Shown: positions 18,847 to 27,616, counted from the first letter of the stretch. The stretch is DNA of 64,000 nt from Nitratifractor sp. (GCA_015488535.1 WFNP01000030.1:23754-87753), one strand, 5' to 3'. Notes: a model not told the origin generated them from the letters alone. Translations and numbers: made by a program.

Positions 18847-19595
18847 TATGCCTTGCCGTCTTCACTTTCATTTTCATCTTTGGAAGATATATCTTTATCT
18901 TCACTCTTTTTAGGCTCTTTGAGAGGAGCTTCTTCTTTGATATCTAAAAAAAACTTTTTCATAGCCACATATCCCAAATGTTTGCCTCCATCTATCTTGC
19001 AACAGTCAGGGTGTCTGAGGCTGAGTATCTCATACTCTTTGACACATTTTGGAATAGACTCTTCATCTATTTTTCTACCATAAGCTGCATATATCATCAA
19101 CTCTTTGTAGGGAGCTTTTATTTCCATAATATTATTACAACTCTCTTCTACAGTTTGTGCATCTACACCAAACTCTTCTGCTTCCATTATGCCATATATA
19201 TTGCATATTGAATTAAAACCTTTTATTGTGCTTGGAGTATCAAAATATATAATTTTTACAATCTTCTCAAGTGCCTGAGTCTCCATCTTTGGCAGTGCTT
19301 TACGCAAAGATAAGCCACCAAGACTATGCACAGCGATATATATCTCTTCATCTTTTGATGCCAGTGTGGCAATATCAGATACTATATCGTTTGTTACACT
19401 GTTTATATCTACACTGTTTTTATTTCCAAAGAGTTTGGATAGAAGTCCTTTTTTTGTCTCTGATTCTGTGGTATGTGTAGTAAATTTGTGTGAAAACTCT
19501 CTCATATCGTTGTCTTCTGACAAAACTCTGATTACATCACCCCAGATTTTTTCTGCACTGTATGCACCATGTATGAAATATATTGTTTTTCCCAT
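18846..19595 (-). CDS. alpha/beta hydrolase (lipase-like)
   Basis: A cytoplasmic alpha/beta hydrolase. YFIHGAYS at residue ~6 forms the oxyanion strand. The nucleophile elbow is HSLGG with Ser91. The likely catalytic His is in GGKHLGY near residue 205. The C-terminal ~35 residues are acidic and lysine-rich, probably disordered. No signal peptide is present. The substrate is unknown. It lies between crcB (9-base gap) and rmuC (1-base overlap), probably in one transcript with DUF190 and crcB. Confidence 0.75.
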   Translation of the reverse strand: MGKTIYFIHGAYSAEKIWGDVIRVLSEDNDMREFSHKFTTHTTESETKKGLLSKLFGNKNSVDINSVTNDIVSDIATLASKDEEIYIAVHSLGGLSLRKALPKMETQALEKIVKIIYFDTPSTIKGFNSICNIYGIMEAEEFGVDAQTVEESCNNIMEIKAPYKELMIYAAYGRKIDEESIPKCVKEYEILSLRHPDCCKIDGGKHLGYVAMKKFFLDIKEEAPLKEPKKSEDKDISSKDENESEDGKA

Positions 19596-19604
19596 TTGTC
19601 CCTC

Positions 19605-19988
19605 TTATATACCGTATAGTTTTTTAAACAGTGCCATACCTGCAACTGTGGCAGTTATACACAAAGTAGCATTTAGCAGTATATTCAATCCTGCTTTTAC
19701 AAAAAAACCTGATTGCATCATCACGACAGTTTCTAAAGAAAAGGTTGAAAATGTCGTCAAAGCACCCAAAAAGCCTGTAATCAAAATTGCTTTTTGGGTA
19801 GGTGATACTGTCTGCTCAAAAAACAGAAAAAGATATCCTATGATAAAACTGCCCAGTATATTGACTGCCAGTGTTCCATAAGGGAATGACGGACCTGTGA
19901 GCTTCTGCACAAAAGTAGCTATAACAAATCTGCTTATAGCACCCAAAAAACCACCTGCTCCTACTGCCAGTATGATACCAGGTGTCAT
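19605..19988 (-). CDS. crcB: fluoride channel CrcB/Fluc
   Basis: A small dual-topology fluoride exporter of 127 residues with four membrane segments. Family markers are present: GAGGFLGAISRF near residue 10, the pore asparagine in AVNILGSFIIG near residue 43, and the phenylalanine/threonine track GALTTFSTFSLE near residue 80. It overlaps the upstream DUF190 gene by four bases (ATGA). CrcB/DUF190 pairing is common. I looked for a fluoride riboswitch upstream of the pair and saw none. Confidence 0.93.
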   Translation of the reverse strand: MTPGIILAVGAGGFLGAISRFVIATFVQKLTGPSFPYGTLAVNILGSFIIGYLFLFFEQTVSPTQKAILITGFLGALTTFSTFSLETVVMMQSGFFVKAGLNILLNATLCITATVAGMALFKKLYGI

Positions 19989-20335
19989 ATATCACCTCTT
20001 GAGATTTTTTTGTATCTCAATACATCTACATCACTCATTGTTACCATGCCTTCACCTATCATATCATTACACTCATCTATAAATTTTATTATTTTATCTT
20101 CATCATCTATAATTTCCACGATTAGAGGAAGCTTTTGTGCCAGAGTCCATATATCACTGCTATGTACTTGTGTATGTATTCCCATACCGGCAACTGCTTT
20201 CAAGACTGTAGCACCTGCCAATCCGGACTCTTTGGCTTTTTGTAGTAATTTTTGCCATAGAGGCTCACCCTCATAGCTATCGGTATTATCCACATATATT
20301 CTTATCAATTTCTTTTTACCAAGATATCGTTTCAT
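19985..20335 (-). CDS. DUF190 family protein (PII-like), partner of CrcB
   Basis: 116 residues of the DUF190/UPF0166 family, related in fold to PII signalling proteins. Recognisable parts are KKLIRIYVDNTDSYEGEPLW at the N-terminus, GLAGATVLKAVAGMG near residue 39 and PLIVEIIDDEDKI near residue 70. It is known to be linked with CrcB or other transporters and may regulate the channel. It is translationally coupled to crcB by a four-base overlap. Confidence 0.85.
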   Translation of the reverse strand: MKRYLGKKKLIRIYVDNTDSYEGEPLWQKLLQKAKESGLAGATVLKAVAGMGIHTQVHSSDIWTLAQKLPLIVEIIDDEDKIIKFIDECNDMIGEGMVTMSDVDVLRYKKISRGDI

Positions 20336-20422
20336 AATTTCTCCATTAAGATTTTATAAAAATGTATTATAACTCAACTTGCTTTCTGTATCGGTTATTG
20401 TTTGCAACTTTTAACTATACGC

Positions 20423-20428
20423 TATAAT
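20423..20428 (+). promoter_or_regulatory. -10 box upstream of purU
   Basis: TATAAT lies 34 bases before the purU ATG, in the divergent gap with the DUF190-crcB genes. TTGCAA at 20402-20407 could serve as a weak -35, with a spacer of 15. Confidence 0.5.
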
Positions 20429-20461
20429 TTCGTAATAAAACACACTACAGGATATAACTAA

Positions 20462-21301
20462 ATGTATAGCAAAAGAGCGAGGGTTTTGATAGATTGTGAT
20501 GACAGCAGGGGATTGGTATATCGCATATCAAAAGTATTTTATGATTATGAGTTGAATATAGACAGCAACAGAGAGTTTGTCGATAAAGACAAGGGTAAAT
20601 TTTTTATGCGTTCGGTTGTTACAGGAGAGTTTGATGCCAAAGCATTGCAAAAGAGTCTGATGGAGGCTCTGCCTGAAAATGCCGGTGTCAGAGTCGTAAC
20701 TCCAAGAAAAAAGAAGATAGTAATAATGGTAACCAAAGAGTCTCATGCACTAGGAGACATACTGATACGACATGCTGATGGTGAGCTTGAAGCTGATATA
20801 TCTGCTGTAATAGGCAACAGAGATGTGCTAAAAAGTCTGGTAGAGAGATTTGATATTCCTTTTATATATATACCTGCTGACGGTATGGAGAGAGAAGAGC
20901 ATGAGAGAGCTTTGATAAAAGAGTTGAACAATTATGAATTTGATTATATTATTTTAGCCAAATATATGAGAATACTTACACCTCTTTTTGTCTCTGAATA
21001 CAGAAACAGGATTATCAATATCCACCACTCGTTTTTACCTGCATTTGTAGGAGCCAATCCATACAAACAGGCATATGAAAGAGGAGTCAAAATTATAGGA
21101 GCTACAGCACACTTTGTGACAGATGATCTTGATGAGGGTCCAATTATTGCTCAGGATGTGATACCTGTAAATCACAGATTTGACTGGAGAGATATGCAAA
21201 GAGCCGGCAGAGATGTGGAAAAAGTAGTGCTTTCAAGAGCTATGAATCTGGTACTCAATGACAGAGTATTTATCCATGATAACAAAACGATAGTATTTTA
21301 A
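20462..21301 (+). CDS. purU: formyltetrahydrofolate deformylase PurU
   Basis: PurU hydrolyses 10-formyl-THF to THF and formate, balancing one-carbon pools and supplying formate. An ACT-type domain occupies residues ~6-80 (VLIDCDDSRGLVYRISKVF). It is followed by the formyltransferase-like domain with INIHHSFLPAF and GATAHFVTDDLDEGPIIAQ, which contain the Asn/His/Asp catalytic set. 279 residues is typical. It is followed after one base by trmL. Confidence 0.94.
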   Translation: MYSKRARVLIDCDDSRGLVYRISKVFYDYELNIDSNREFVDKDKGKFFMRSVVTGEFDAKALQKSLMEALPENAGVRVVTPRKKKIVIMVTKESHALGDILIRHADGELEADISAVIGNRDVLKSLVERFDIPFIYIPADGMEREEHERALIKELNNYEFDYIILAKYMRILTPLFVSEYRNRIINIHHSFLPAFVGANPYKQAYERGVKIIGATAHFVTDDLDEGPIIAQDVIPVNHRFDWRDMQRAGRDVEKVVLSRAMNLVLNDRVFIHDNKTIVF

Positions 21302-21302
21302 T

Positions 21303-21773
21303 ATGCTAAATATTGTATTGGTAGAGCCACAAATTCCGCCCAATACGGGAAATATCGGAAGGCTGTGTGTAAATATAGGTGCCACTCTTCATCTAATCAA
21401 ACCTTTGGGATTTGATATATCCGAAAAAGCTCTCAGAAGAGCAGGATTGGATTACTGGAAAAAATTGGATTTGATTGTATGGGAGTCTATAGATGAGTTT
21501 ATATCAGCAAGAAAAGAGAGTGACAGATTACATTTGATGACTACCAAAGCATCAAAAGTATTTTGGGAAGCAGAGTTTGATAAGGGCGATTATATTCTGT
21601 TTGGGGCTGAGACCAAAGGGTTGCCAAAATCACTTTTGGACAGATACAGCAGTGAGTGTTTGAAAATACCTATGTCCAAAGAGGGGCGAAGCCTCAATCT
21701 GTCAGTAAGTGTGGGAATAGTAGCATACGAAGCTCTACGGCAGATACAAATCAATACAGGAGAACTGTTTTGA
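21303..21773 (+). CDS. trmL: tRNA (cytidine(34)-2'-O)-methyltransferase TrmL
   Basis: A SPOUT-class enzyme that 2'-O-methylates the wobble base of tRNA-Leu. The knot motifs are clear: PQIPPNTGNIGRLC at residue ~9, FGAETKGLP near 101 and LNLSVSVGIVAYEALRQ near 131. 156 residues is the normal length. Start one base after the purU stop. The next small gene starts at the base before this gene's stop codon. Confidence 0.94.
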   Translation: MLNIVLVEPQIPPNTGNIGRLCVNIGATLHLIKPLGFDISEKALRRAGLDYWKKLDLIVWESIDEFISARKESDRLHLMTTKASKVFWEAEFDKGDYILFGAETKGLPKSLLDRYSSECLKIPMSKEGRSLNLSVSVGIVAYEALRQIQINTGELF

Positions 21774-21997
21774 AAATAGGTGATATTATATACATAATAG
21801 CCATTATTCTATTTGCATGGATAACCTTTGGTATCATCAGAGGAAATTTTGAGAGAAAATTTGACAAAAACGGCAATAGAAAAGATTTGGATTCAGGAGT
21901 AGATATCGATTTTGATGATAATAAAACTCATGATACAAACAGTGACAACAGCGGTGATAGTAGCAGTGACAGTGGAGGAGATGGCGGAGGAGATTAG
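21770..21997 (+). CDS. small membrane protein with acidic Ser/Asp/Gly tail
   Basis: A 75-residue protein starting at a TTG that overlaps the trmL stop. AGGAG lies seven bases upstream and supports this start. It has one membrane segment (IGDIIYIIAIILFAWITFGII) and a strongly acidic low-complexity tail rich in Asp, Ser and Gly, ending GGDGGGD. I do not recognise the family. The tight coupling to trmL implies joint expression. The tail could bind cations or be disordered. Confidence 0.6.
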   Translation: MKIGDIIYIIAIILFAWITFGIIRGNFERKFDKNGNRKDLDSGVDIDFDDNKTHDTNSDNSGDSSSDSGGDGGGD

Positions 21998-22047
21998 TTT
22001 TTTGTTTATTTATTAACGAAAAGTGAATGAAAACAGCTTTTTTTTGG

Positions 22048-22053
22048 TATAAT
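22048..22053 (+). promoter_or_regulatory. -10 box upstream of the 22146 gene
   Basis: TATAAT preceded by TTTTTTTGG. A start about seven bases downstream would give an unusually long leader of about 85 bases. Confidence 0.55.
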
Positions 22054-22054
22054 T

Positions 22055-22145
22055 CCCCTAAACAAGGCTTTATCTGCATAGATTTCTTGGTCTGTTGACC
22101 TATAGCAATATTAACATCTTCCAAAGTTGGAACAGGGGTTTCCTT
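22055..22145 (+). other. leader with several short hairpins
   Basis: The leader contains GGTC-TGTT-GACC (22089-22100), CCAA-AG-TTGG (22121-22130) and a possible closing pairing of CCCCT (22055-22059) with AGGGG (22134-22138), which would cover the ribosome-binding region. No known riboswitch class was recognised. It could equally be chance pairing. Confidence 0.3.
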
Positions 22146-23252
22146 ATGAAAAAATATTTTATAACAGGTGTATTGTTATGCTTTGTGGGTGTGAGTGCAT
22201 CATATTCATCTGGTTTCAAAAGATATCCTGTCAAATCGGGTATGATTTTTTATGATATACATACAAACAGCACACTAAACGGCACAGATACCAACTCCAG
22301 TGGTATAGGCAGACTTGTGTTTGATAACTGGGGTTCGCAAGAGTTGAAAGAGGAGGATATCACAGAGCTTCAAAGAGGTGATTTCAACGAAAGCAAAGAG
22401 ATTCACAGTATGAATAAATTTGATAACGGAACAGTATATACCGTAGATTTCGATGATGATACCATCTATCAAACCAGAGACAGAGCTATGGATATCTCTA
22501 TAGCCAAAGGTGATGATTTGTCAAATGAGACTCTTAAAATGCTCCAAGAGATGAAAGCTGTCAAAGTAGGGACAGACAGTGTAGCAGGATTTAAATGTGA
22601 TGTATGGAAGGTAAAAGACCAGAAAATATGCCTCTACAAAGGTATTCCTCTCAAAATCACAATTGATCAGTCTGGATTTCACAGTGAGAAGATAGCACTA
22701 CAGATATTACTTGAACAGCCGGTATCCAAAAGAGCTTTCAAATTACCTGATTTTCCTGTGATTGTAGATAATGAATATACATCAAATGAAGCAGCCGCAG
22801 TAAGAGCAGATGATTATATCTTGTCTATTGAAGATTTGAAAAAGAAGATGAAGAGTATTGGAATCAGTGAAAATAATGATACCTTGACTCCAGAGCAGGA
22901 GAGAGCTGTAATAGATACATTGGGAGATAGATATCTAAAAAAGCAGAAAGAGTTTTTGCCAAAACTATTGGTGCGATTACAAAATGCAAAAGATTGTGTA
23001 TCCAAAGCAGTGGATCCAAAGGAGGTCAAAAAATGTATAGAGCCTGTAAACAAGATAGCTGAAAAACTGGGTGACAGGACAGAGCATTTTGATTTGAACA
23101 ATTTTAATGATAATAAAAAGGTATCTATAGTCCAATCTCTGGAAAATGAGATAAACTATCTCAAAGTTACAGATGAGTGTGTAAAAAAATATAATAAAAC
23201 TTCAGAAGTAATTATGTGTACCGAAGGTAATCTTGGTGGAGATGAGAAATAG
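22146..23252 (+). CDS. secreted protein of unknown function
   Basis: 368 residues with a signal peptide (MKKYFITGVLLCFVGVSASY). The first half repeats beta-strand-like patterns (SGMIFYDI, GIGRLVFDNWGSQEL, VGTDSVAGFKCDVWKV) reminiscent of periplasmic DUF4412-like proteins. The C-terminal ~170 residues are helical, with four cysteines (CVSKAVDPKEVKKC and CVKKYN...C) that could pair. It has no catalytic motif I can name. The ATG at 22146 is chosen over upstream in-frame starts because the signal peptide begins there. It is convergent with galT, five bases from its stop. Confidence 0.6.
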   Translation: MKKYFITGVLLCFVGVSASYSSGFKRYPVKSGMIFYDIHTNSTLNGTDTNSSGIGRLVFDNWGSQELKEEDITELQRGDFNESKEIHSMNKFDNGTVYTVDFDDDTIYQTRDRAMDISIAKGDDLSNETLKMLQEMKAVKVGTDSVAGFKCDVWKVKDQKICLYKGIPLKITIDQSGFHSEKIALQILLEQPVSKRAFKLPDFPVIVDNEYTSNEAAAVRADDYILSIEDLKKKMKSIGISENNDTLTPEQERAVIDTLGDRYLKKQKEFLPKLLVRLQNAKDCVSKAVDPKEVKKCIEPVNKIAEKLGDRTEHFDLNNFNDNKKVSIVQSLENEINYLKVTDECVKKYNKTSEVIMCTEGNLGGDEK

Positions 23253-23256
23253 CTTA

Positions 23257-24273
23257 CTACTCCAAATCTCTTAACAGTTTTGCTACCCTCTCAGGGGGCA
23301 TTGGATTAATTTTCATTCCGCTGCTTATCTCAAAACCCGCCAAATTATACAGCCTTGGAGTAATTGTAAGAGCAAATCTCCAAATTTTTGCTATATCATC
23401 AAAATAATCCTCTGTAGCATAATTTTTTTGCATAGGCGGAGTATTGAAGATGATATTAAAATCAAATACTCCTATCTGAGCATACATAGATTTTATCACT
23501 TTTTGTATCAAATTGGCTAGTTCTTCTATATTATTATCCCCCAAATCTGATAGTGAGACAAAATTTCTATTTTTAGAAATAATTGATACCTCAAAAGCAA
23601 AAGATGAAGCAAACGGAGCTATAGCTATAAATGAATTACTCTCAAATATTACTCTTTCATTCATTTTTGATTCTTGATAAATCACCTTTTGATAGATACT
23701 AATTCCGTGCTTTTTATAATATCTGTAAGCATTATTCATCTTATATTGCAAATTTTTTGGCACTATTGGCAAAGCAATAATTTGAGAGTGAGGGTGGCTT
23801 TGGGTAGCTCCTGCACTTTTGCCTTGATTTTTGAATATAGCAAAATATACCAATCTTATATCATTTCTCAAATCTGATAATCTGGCTTTTAGCGTAATTA
23901 GCCAATTTTTATACTCCTCAATACTCCACTCATCCATTCTAAGCAGATGTCTTGGTGTATCTATGACTACCTCATGGGCTCCAAATCCTGCCCATCTCTC
24001 AAATGCTCCCAAATCTTCATTGACCCAATCTAGCTCTATCTGCACCGCTTTGTATAGATTTGGCACGACTCTAGTAAGCCAATTTCCATGGATGTCTTTT
24101 AGAGAAAATATCTCTTTGTTTGTCATATTTTCATGACCTTTGCAAAATGGACAGTTTGAAGTATCTATCTCTTCTATACTGCAATCTGTTTTGAAGTTAT
24201 CAGGTCGTCTGAGTCTTTTTGGGGCAATAATAGTATATTCATCATTGATTAAATCATATCTAATTTCAGACAT
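23257..24273 (-). CDS. galT: galactose-1-phosphate uridylyltransferase family (GalT-like) hexose-phosphate nucleotidyltransferase
   Basis: A HIT-superfamily nucleotidyltransferase. The zinc pair CPFC is at residue ~41. The active-site histidine motif is SHPHSQIIALP, where the central His becomes nucleotidylated. 338 residues fits GalT. It overlaps a GH57 glucan-acting enzyme gene by eight bases, and no galK, galE or galM is seen in the window. The substrate could therefore be glucose-1-phosphate/ADP-glucose rather than galactose-1-phosphate. This is inferred from context only. Confidence 0.8.
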   Translation of the reverse strand: MSEIRYDLINDEYTIIAPKRLRRPDNFKTDCSIEEIDTSNCPFCKGHENMTNKEIFSLKDIHGNWLTRVVPNLYKAVQIELDWVNEDLGAFERWAGFGAHEVVIDTPRHLLRMDEWSIEEYKNWLITLKARLSDLRNDIRLVYFAIFKNQGKSAGATQSHPHSQIIALPIVPKNLQYKMNNAYRYYKKHGISIYQKVIYQESKMNERVIFESNSFIAIAPFASSFAFEVSIISKNRNFVSLSDLGDNNIEELANLIQKVIKSMYAQIGVFDFNIIFNTPPMQKNYATEDYFDDIAKIWRFALTITPRLYNLAGFEISSGMKINPMPPERVAKLLRDLE

Positions 24274-26290
24274 CTTTTATCTCCAGTTTACCAGATATTG
24301 ACAGAGTCTCTTTGAGCTTAAATATCAGCATAACTGTAATAGCTTGTCTTGTTAGCTCAAACCCCTCTTCACTTTGGGATACAGTATCAAGAGGGACAAT
24401 TATACTGTCAAATGCCATATCTGTTTTGATTTTGATGATTTTATTGGTGTAACTGTCTTTTATTTTGATACTTTTTATGCAAGTTGCTTCAAAAATATCT
24501 TCAAAAGTGTTATCATTTATAGTGATATTTTTATAATTGGCAAAGTGTAGATTAAATTCAAGAGCATATCTGTAAGTGTGCGGACTTTTGGTAGAGATAT
24601 CTATATCAAACTCTATACTGTTATCTTTAGGAGTAAAAGTTTTGGTAATTGTTGTATCCCAACTCTTGTCATAATATATACCGCCATCTCTTTGAAATAT
24701 AATTTTTTCGCCCTCTATATTCATATTAAAGGGTTGATTTGCAAAATCTCCATATTCCCAAAATTTGCACTCTTTGATACTTTTTGCATTTAAGCTCTCA
24801 TTACTTATATGGTCAATAAAAGAGTTTTTTTGATACCAATCAAAATGCAGAGCATCTTTTATCTCTTGGGGAATTTCTCTTTCGTCATTATGGATGGTAG
24901 ATATCCCTTCATCTTCATTATGAATAGTTTTAGTATTGTTTAGTTTTTGTCGGGTGATTTTGCGATGATATGCCTCTTCTCTTCGAGTGAGACTGTTTTG
25001 AAAGTTAAAAAGTCTATCTCTATCTAGTAGTTCTGTCATCTGTGCTCCATTGGCACCCTCAAATCTAGCTATGAAGTGCTTTTTGACTACTTTTACCTCT
25101 TCTATACCATCCATATCAATATCGGCTACTTCAATTCTGTCTTTTTCGTATCTGATGTTTTCACACTCTGTTAGATATCTGTATGCGTTGTCTCTTAGAT
25201 TTGGCAAATATATCCCGCCAAATACCCCATGCCACAATACATCATTTGTCTGAAGCTTATAGAGTGATTTTTTTATTTTTTTATTTTTGCCTCTATTTAG
25301 TGAGATTTCAAGCATCCTTTTGTGTATTCTGTTTGATTCTGGATATTTGATAAAAAAGTTTTTCCAAATTCCACCCTTTAAAAACTTAATACCCTCTTTT
25401 TCAAAAATATCTTCCCCCATAGCCTCTTTGAACTCTTCGAGTTTGAGAGCATTTTTAGTATCCAAACTCCACTCACCCATCTCAAAATATGAGACATTTG
25501 GCAAATATGCCAAGCCTTTGGGAGGATTTGTATTTAAATAGGTGCTATAGTGCATCGTAACTATCTCATTATCTGCTAAAATTCCTTCTATCCAATCTTT
25601 TAGCCACTCTTTTTCATATACCCACTCATAAGTCTTTGGCCACATACCAAACTTTTCTGCATCATCAAAGATAATTGATACATCATTTTCTTTGATACTA
25701 TCTATTGCTTTTTTATAAGGTAAAAAGGGTATAGCGTATCTGAGCGTTTGTGATATAGGAAAGAGTGATAATCTTTTGCCACTATCTTCTGTGAGATAGT
25801 ATCCATTGAGATTATCTCTATCAAATCCGGCTGATATAAAGTGGTAATCATCTACGAGTGTATATTTGGTATCACTCTTGTGCAAATCTTCAACAATAGA
25901 GCTATCCCAAACTCTCTCAGTCAGCCATATGCCTTTGGCTTTATATCCAAAGTGCTTTTTGATTGTTTTGTTTAGCATCTCTATTTGAGATACTCTGTCT
26001 TTGTGAGGTATAGAGCTTAAAATCGGCTCATAATATCCCCCTGATAACCACTCTATATCACCTCTATCACTGATAGTTTTGATATCTTCAAACAAATCAG
26101 GGTAATTTAAAGCTATTGTATCTAGTAGCCACCCACTGCAATGCACAGCAAATTTAAATCCTGCATACTCTTTCATTATCCCAAAAAACGGAGAATAGCA
26201 CTCATTTACTGCTCTGTTTATGGCAACTGAGAGGTTATCTACAGGTTGGTGCATATGGATACCAAATAGTAAAATCTTTTGATTGCTCAC
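24266..26290 (-). CDS. glycoside hydrolase family 57 (4-alpha-glucanotransferase/alpha-amylase type)
   Basis: A cytoplasmic GH57 enzyme acting on alpha-1,4-glucans. HMHQPVDN at residue ~12 is GH57 region 1. The nucleophile Glu125 lies in GIWLTERVWDSS and the acid is at Asp209/Asp210 in IIFDDAEKFGMWP. The C-terminal half is a long beta-rich region matching the DUF1925/DUF1926 layout of Thermococcus-type 4-alpha-glucanotransferases. 674 residues fits that type. The start is GTG with GGAG six bases upstream. It is probably part of glycogen or maltodextrin turnover with the GalT-like enzyme and pgm. Confidence 0.88.
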   Translation of the reverse strand: MSNQKILLFGIHMHQPVDNLSVAINRAVNECYSPFFGIMKEYAGFKFAVHCSGWLLDTIALNYPDLFEDIKTISDRGDIEWLSGGYYEPILSSIPHKDRVSQIEMLNKTIKKHFGYKAKGIWLTERVWDSSIVEDLHKSDTKYTLVDDYHFISAGFDRDNLNGYYLTEDSGKRLSLFPISQTLRYAIPFLPYKKAIDSIKENDVSIIFDDAEKFGMWPKTYEWVYEKEWLKDWIEGILADNEIVTMHYSTYLNTNPPKGLAYLPNVSYFEMGEWSLDTKNALKLEEFKEAMGEDIFEKEGIKFLKGGIWKNFFIKYPESNRIHKRMLEISLNRGKNKKIKKSLYKLQTNDVLWHGVFGGIYLPNLRDNAYRYLTECENIRYEKDRIEVADIDMDGIEEVKVVKKHFIARFEGANGAQMTELLDRDRLFNFQNSLTRREEAYHRKITRQKLNNTKTIHNEDEGISTIHNDEREIPQEIKDALHFDWYQKNSFIDHISNESLNAKSIKECKFWEYGDFANQPFNMNIEGEKIIFQRDGGIYYDKSWDTTITKTFTPKDNSIEFDIDISTKSPHTYRYALEFNLHFANYKNITINDNTFEDIFEATCIKSIKIKDSYTNKIIKIKTDMAFDSIIVPLDTVSQSEEGFELTRQAITVMLIFKLKETLSISGKLEIKDV

Positions 26291-26413
26291 AATATCTCCT
26301 AATTATAATTATTAAAAATTATTCTATCTAACTGAACTTTCGCACAAAAAACTCCCTAAATTCTACCTGAATACTCCTTGAATGAGAATATCAATAGATT
26401 AGTTTTATAATCC

Positions 26414-26443
26414 TTGACATAATTTGAAACTTTAGTATATATT
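26414..26443 (+). promoter_or_regulatory. promoter of the cobalamin operon
   Basis: A full TTGACA at 26414-26419 and a TATATT at 26438-26443, with an 18-base spacer, lie about 100 bases before cobT. No cobalamin riboswitch (B12 box) was seen in the 252-base gap. Confidence 0.5.
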
Positions 26444-26489
26444 TCTCCATCGTATTGAGAGGTTTTAATACTAACTCCTGTAAAATATT

Positions 26490-26508
26490 ACTTAATATTG
26501 TTTTATCT
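26490..26508. repeat. 19-base repeat shared with the region next to 10481
   Basis: An exact second copy of ACTTAATATTGTTTTATCT, here without an adjacent GC-rich palindrome, in the leader of the cobalamin operon. Confidence 0.6.
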
Positions 26509-26542
26509 GAGTAAGGTAAGTAAATAAAATGAAAGGTAAAAT

Positions 26543-27616
26543 GTGATTAATACAGGTATTGAAAATATTATAAATGATAATAAATTGAGTGAATCTCTAA
26601 AAAACAAAGATGCTCTGTTCGCTTTGGCACTCAGTAATACTGCTACAGCTGATATAGATGGAATTACACAGGCAGGATTACCCGGGAAGATATATTTGAC
26701 TCCCACACTTGATGCGGAGTTTCTGCTTACTGGTGAAGTGCCTTCTTTGGGAGAGTTGCCGGAGACTCCAAAGGGTGTGCCAACTCCTTGCCTGATGACT
26801 CGTGCCGTATCACAAATCAAGCCGTTTAAAAAGACAGAGTTGTTTAATCTGGGACTCAAAGTTACTCCAAAAGTAGATGAGAGTATCATTAAAGATTTTG
26901 GTATAGAGCCGTCAAAGAGTATTGACATGGGAGCTGATATAGATGCCAAAGATGTATTTGAAAAGGGGTATAAGTTCGGCAAAGATTGGAATATAGATGC
27001 TGATTATGCAATAATTGGCGAATCTGTGCCATCAGGCACTACCACTGCCACAGCTACAGCTCTGGCACTTGGATATGATGCTTCAAATCTGTTTAGCTCC
27101 AGTTTTAAAAATGTGCCAAACAGTATCAAAAATGAGACTATAAACAGGGCATTGAGTCTGATAAATGAAGATGATGGAGTATTTGAGAAATTATCCAAAG
27201 TATCTGATAATATGCTCATTTTTATTGCGGGGCTTGTTTTGGGAGTAAACAGCAGATTTCCACTTGTCTTGGCAGGCGGGACACAAATGGCCGGAGCATT
27301 ACTGGTAGCTGATACTGTAGCCAAAGAGATGGGATTGCAGATAGATAGCTCCAAATTGCTTCTGTGGACTACCAAATGGGTAGCCAAAGATGAAAACAGT
27401 GATATAGCTTCACTTTTAAATATGCTAAGCTTTAAGATAGAAGCAAGTTATCCGGATTTTGATTTTTCAAGCTCAACTCATCCGGCACTAAAACTTTATG
27501 ATATGGGTGAAGCCAAAGAGGGAGTAGGAGCCGGCGGGGCATTGGTATATGCCTGTTTAAATGGTGTAAATCAGCAAGATATCATAAAAGAAGTTGAGAG
27601 TTATTTGGGTAGTTAG
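26543..27616 (+). CDS. cobT: CobT-type nicotinate-nucleotide:base phosphoribosyltransferase (archaeal/cyanobacterial subfamily)
   Basis: Makes the alpha-ribazole phosphate used for the lower ligand of cobalamin. The sequence fits the TIGR00303 subfamily: SNTATADIDGITQAG at residue ~32, GESVPSGTTTATATALALG near 158, LAGGTQMAGALLVAD near 247 and KEGVGAGGALVYA near the C-terminus. 357 residues. The start is GTG with AAAGG seven bases upstream; an ATG two bases before it is out of frame. It heads the cobalamin operon. A toxin-antitoxin pair follows before cobU. Confidence 0.85.
   Translation: MINTGIENIINDNKLSESLKNKDALFALALSNTATADIDGITQAGLPGKIYLTPTLDAEFLLTGEVPSLGELPETPKGVPTPCLMTRAVSQIKPFKKTELFNLGLKVTPKVDESIIKDFGIEPSKSIDMGADIDAKDVFEKGYKFGKDWNIDADYAIIGESVPSGTTTATATALALGYDASNLFSSSFKNVPNSIKNETINRALSLINEDDGVFEKLSKVSDNMLIFIAGLVLGVNSRFPLVLAGGTQMAGALLVADTVAKEMGLQIDSSKLLLWTTKWVAKDENSDIASLLNMLSFKIEASYPDFDFSSSTHPALKLYDMGEAKEGVGAGGALVYACLNGVNQQDIIKEVESYLGS

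Noticed and set aside
26291..26542. Cobalamin riboswitch before cobT
   Set aside because: No B12-box-like segment or extended conserved core was seen; only an ordinary promoter and a short dispersed repeat.
26503..26982. 159-residue minus-strand frame opposite cobT
   Set aside because: It lies within the well-supported cobT gene and has no recognisable protein features.
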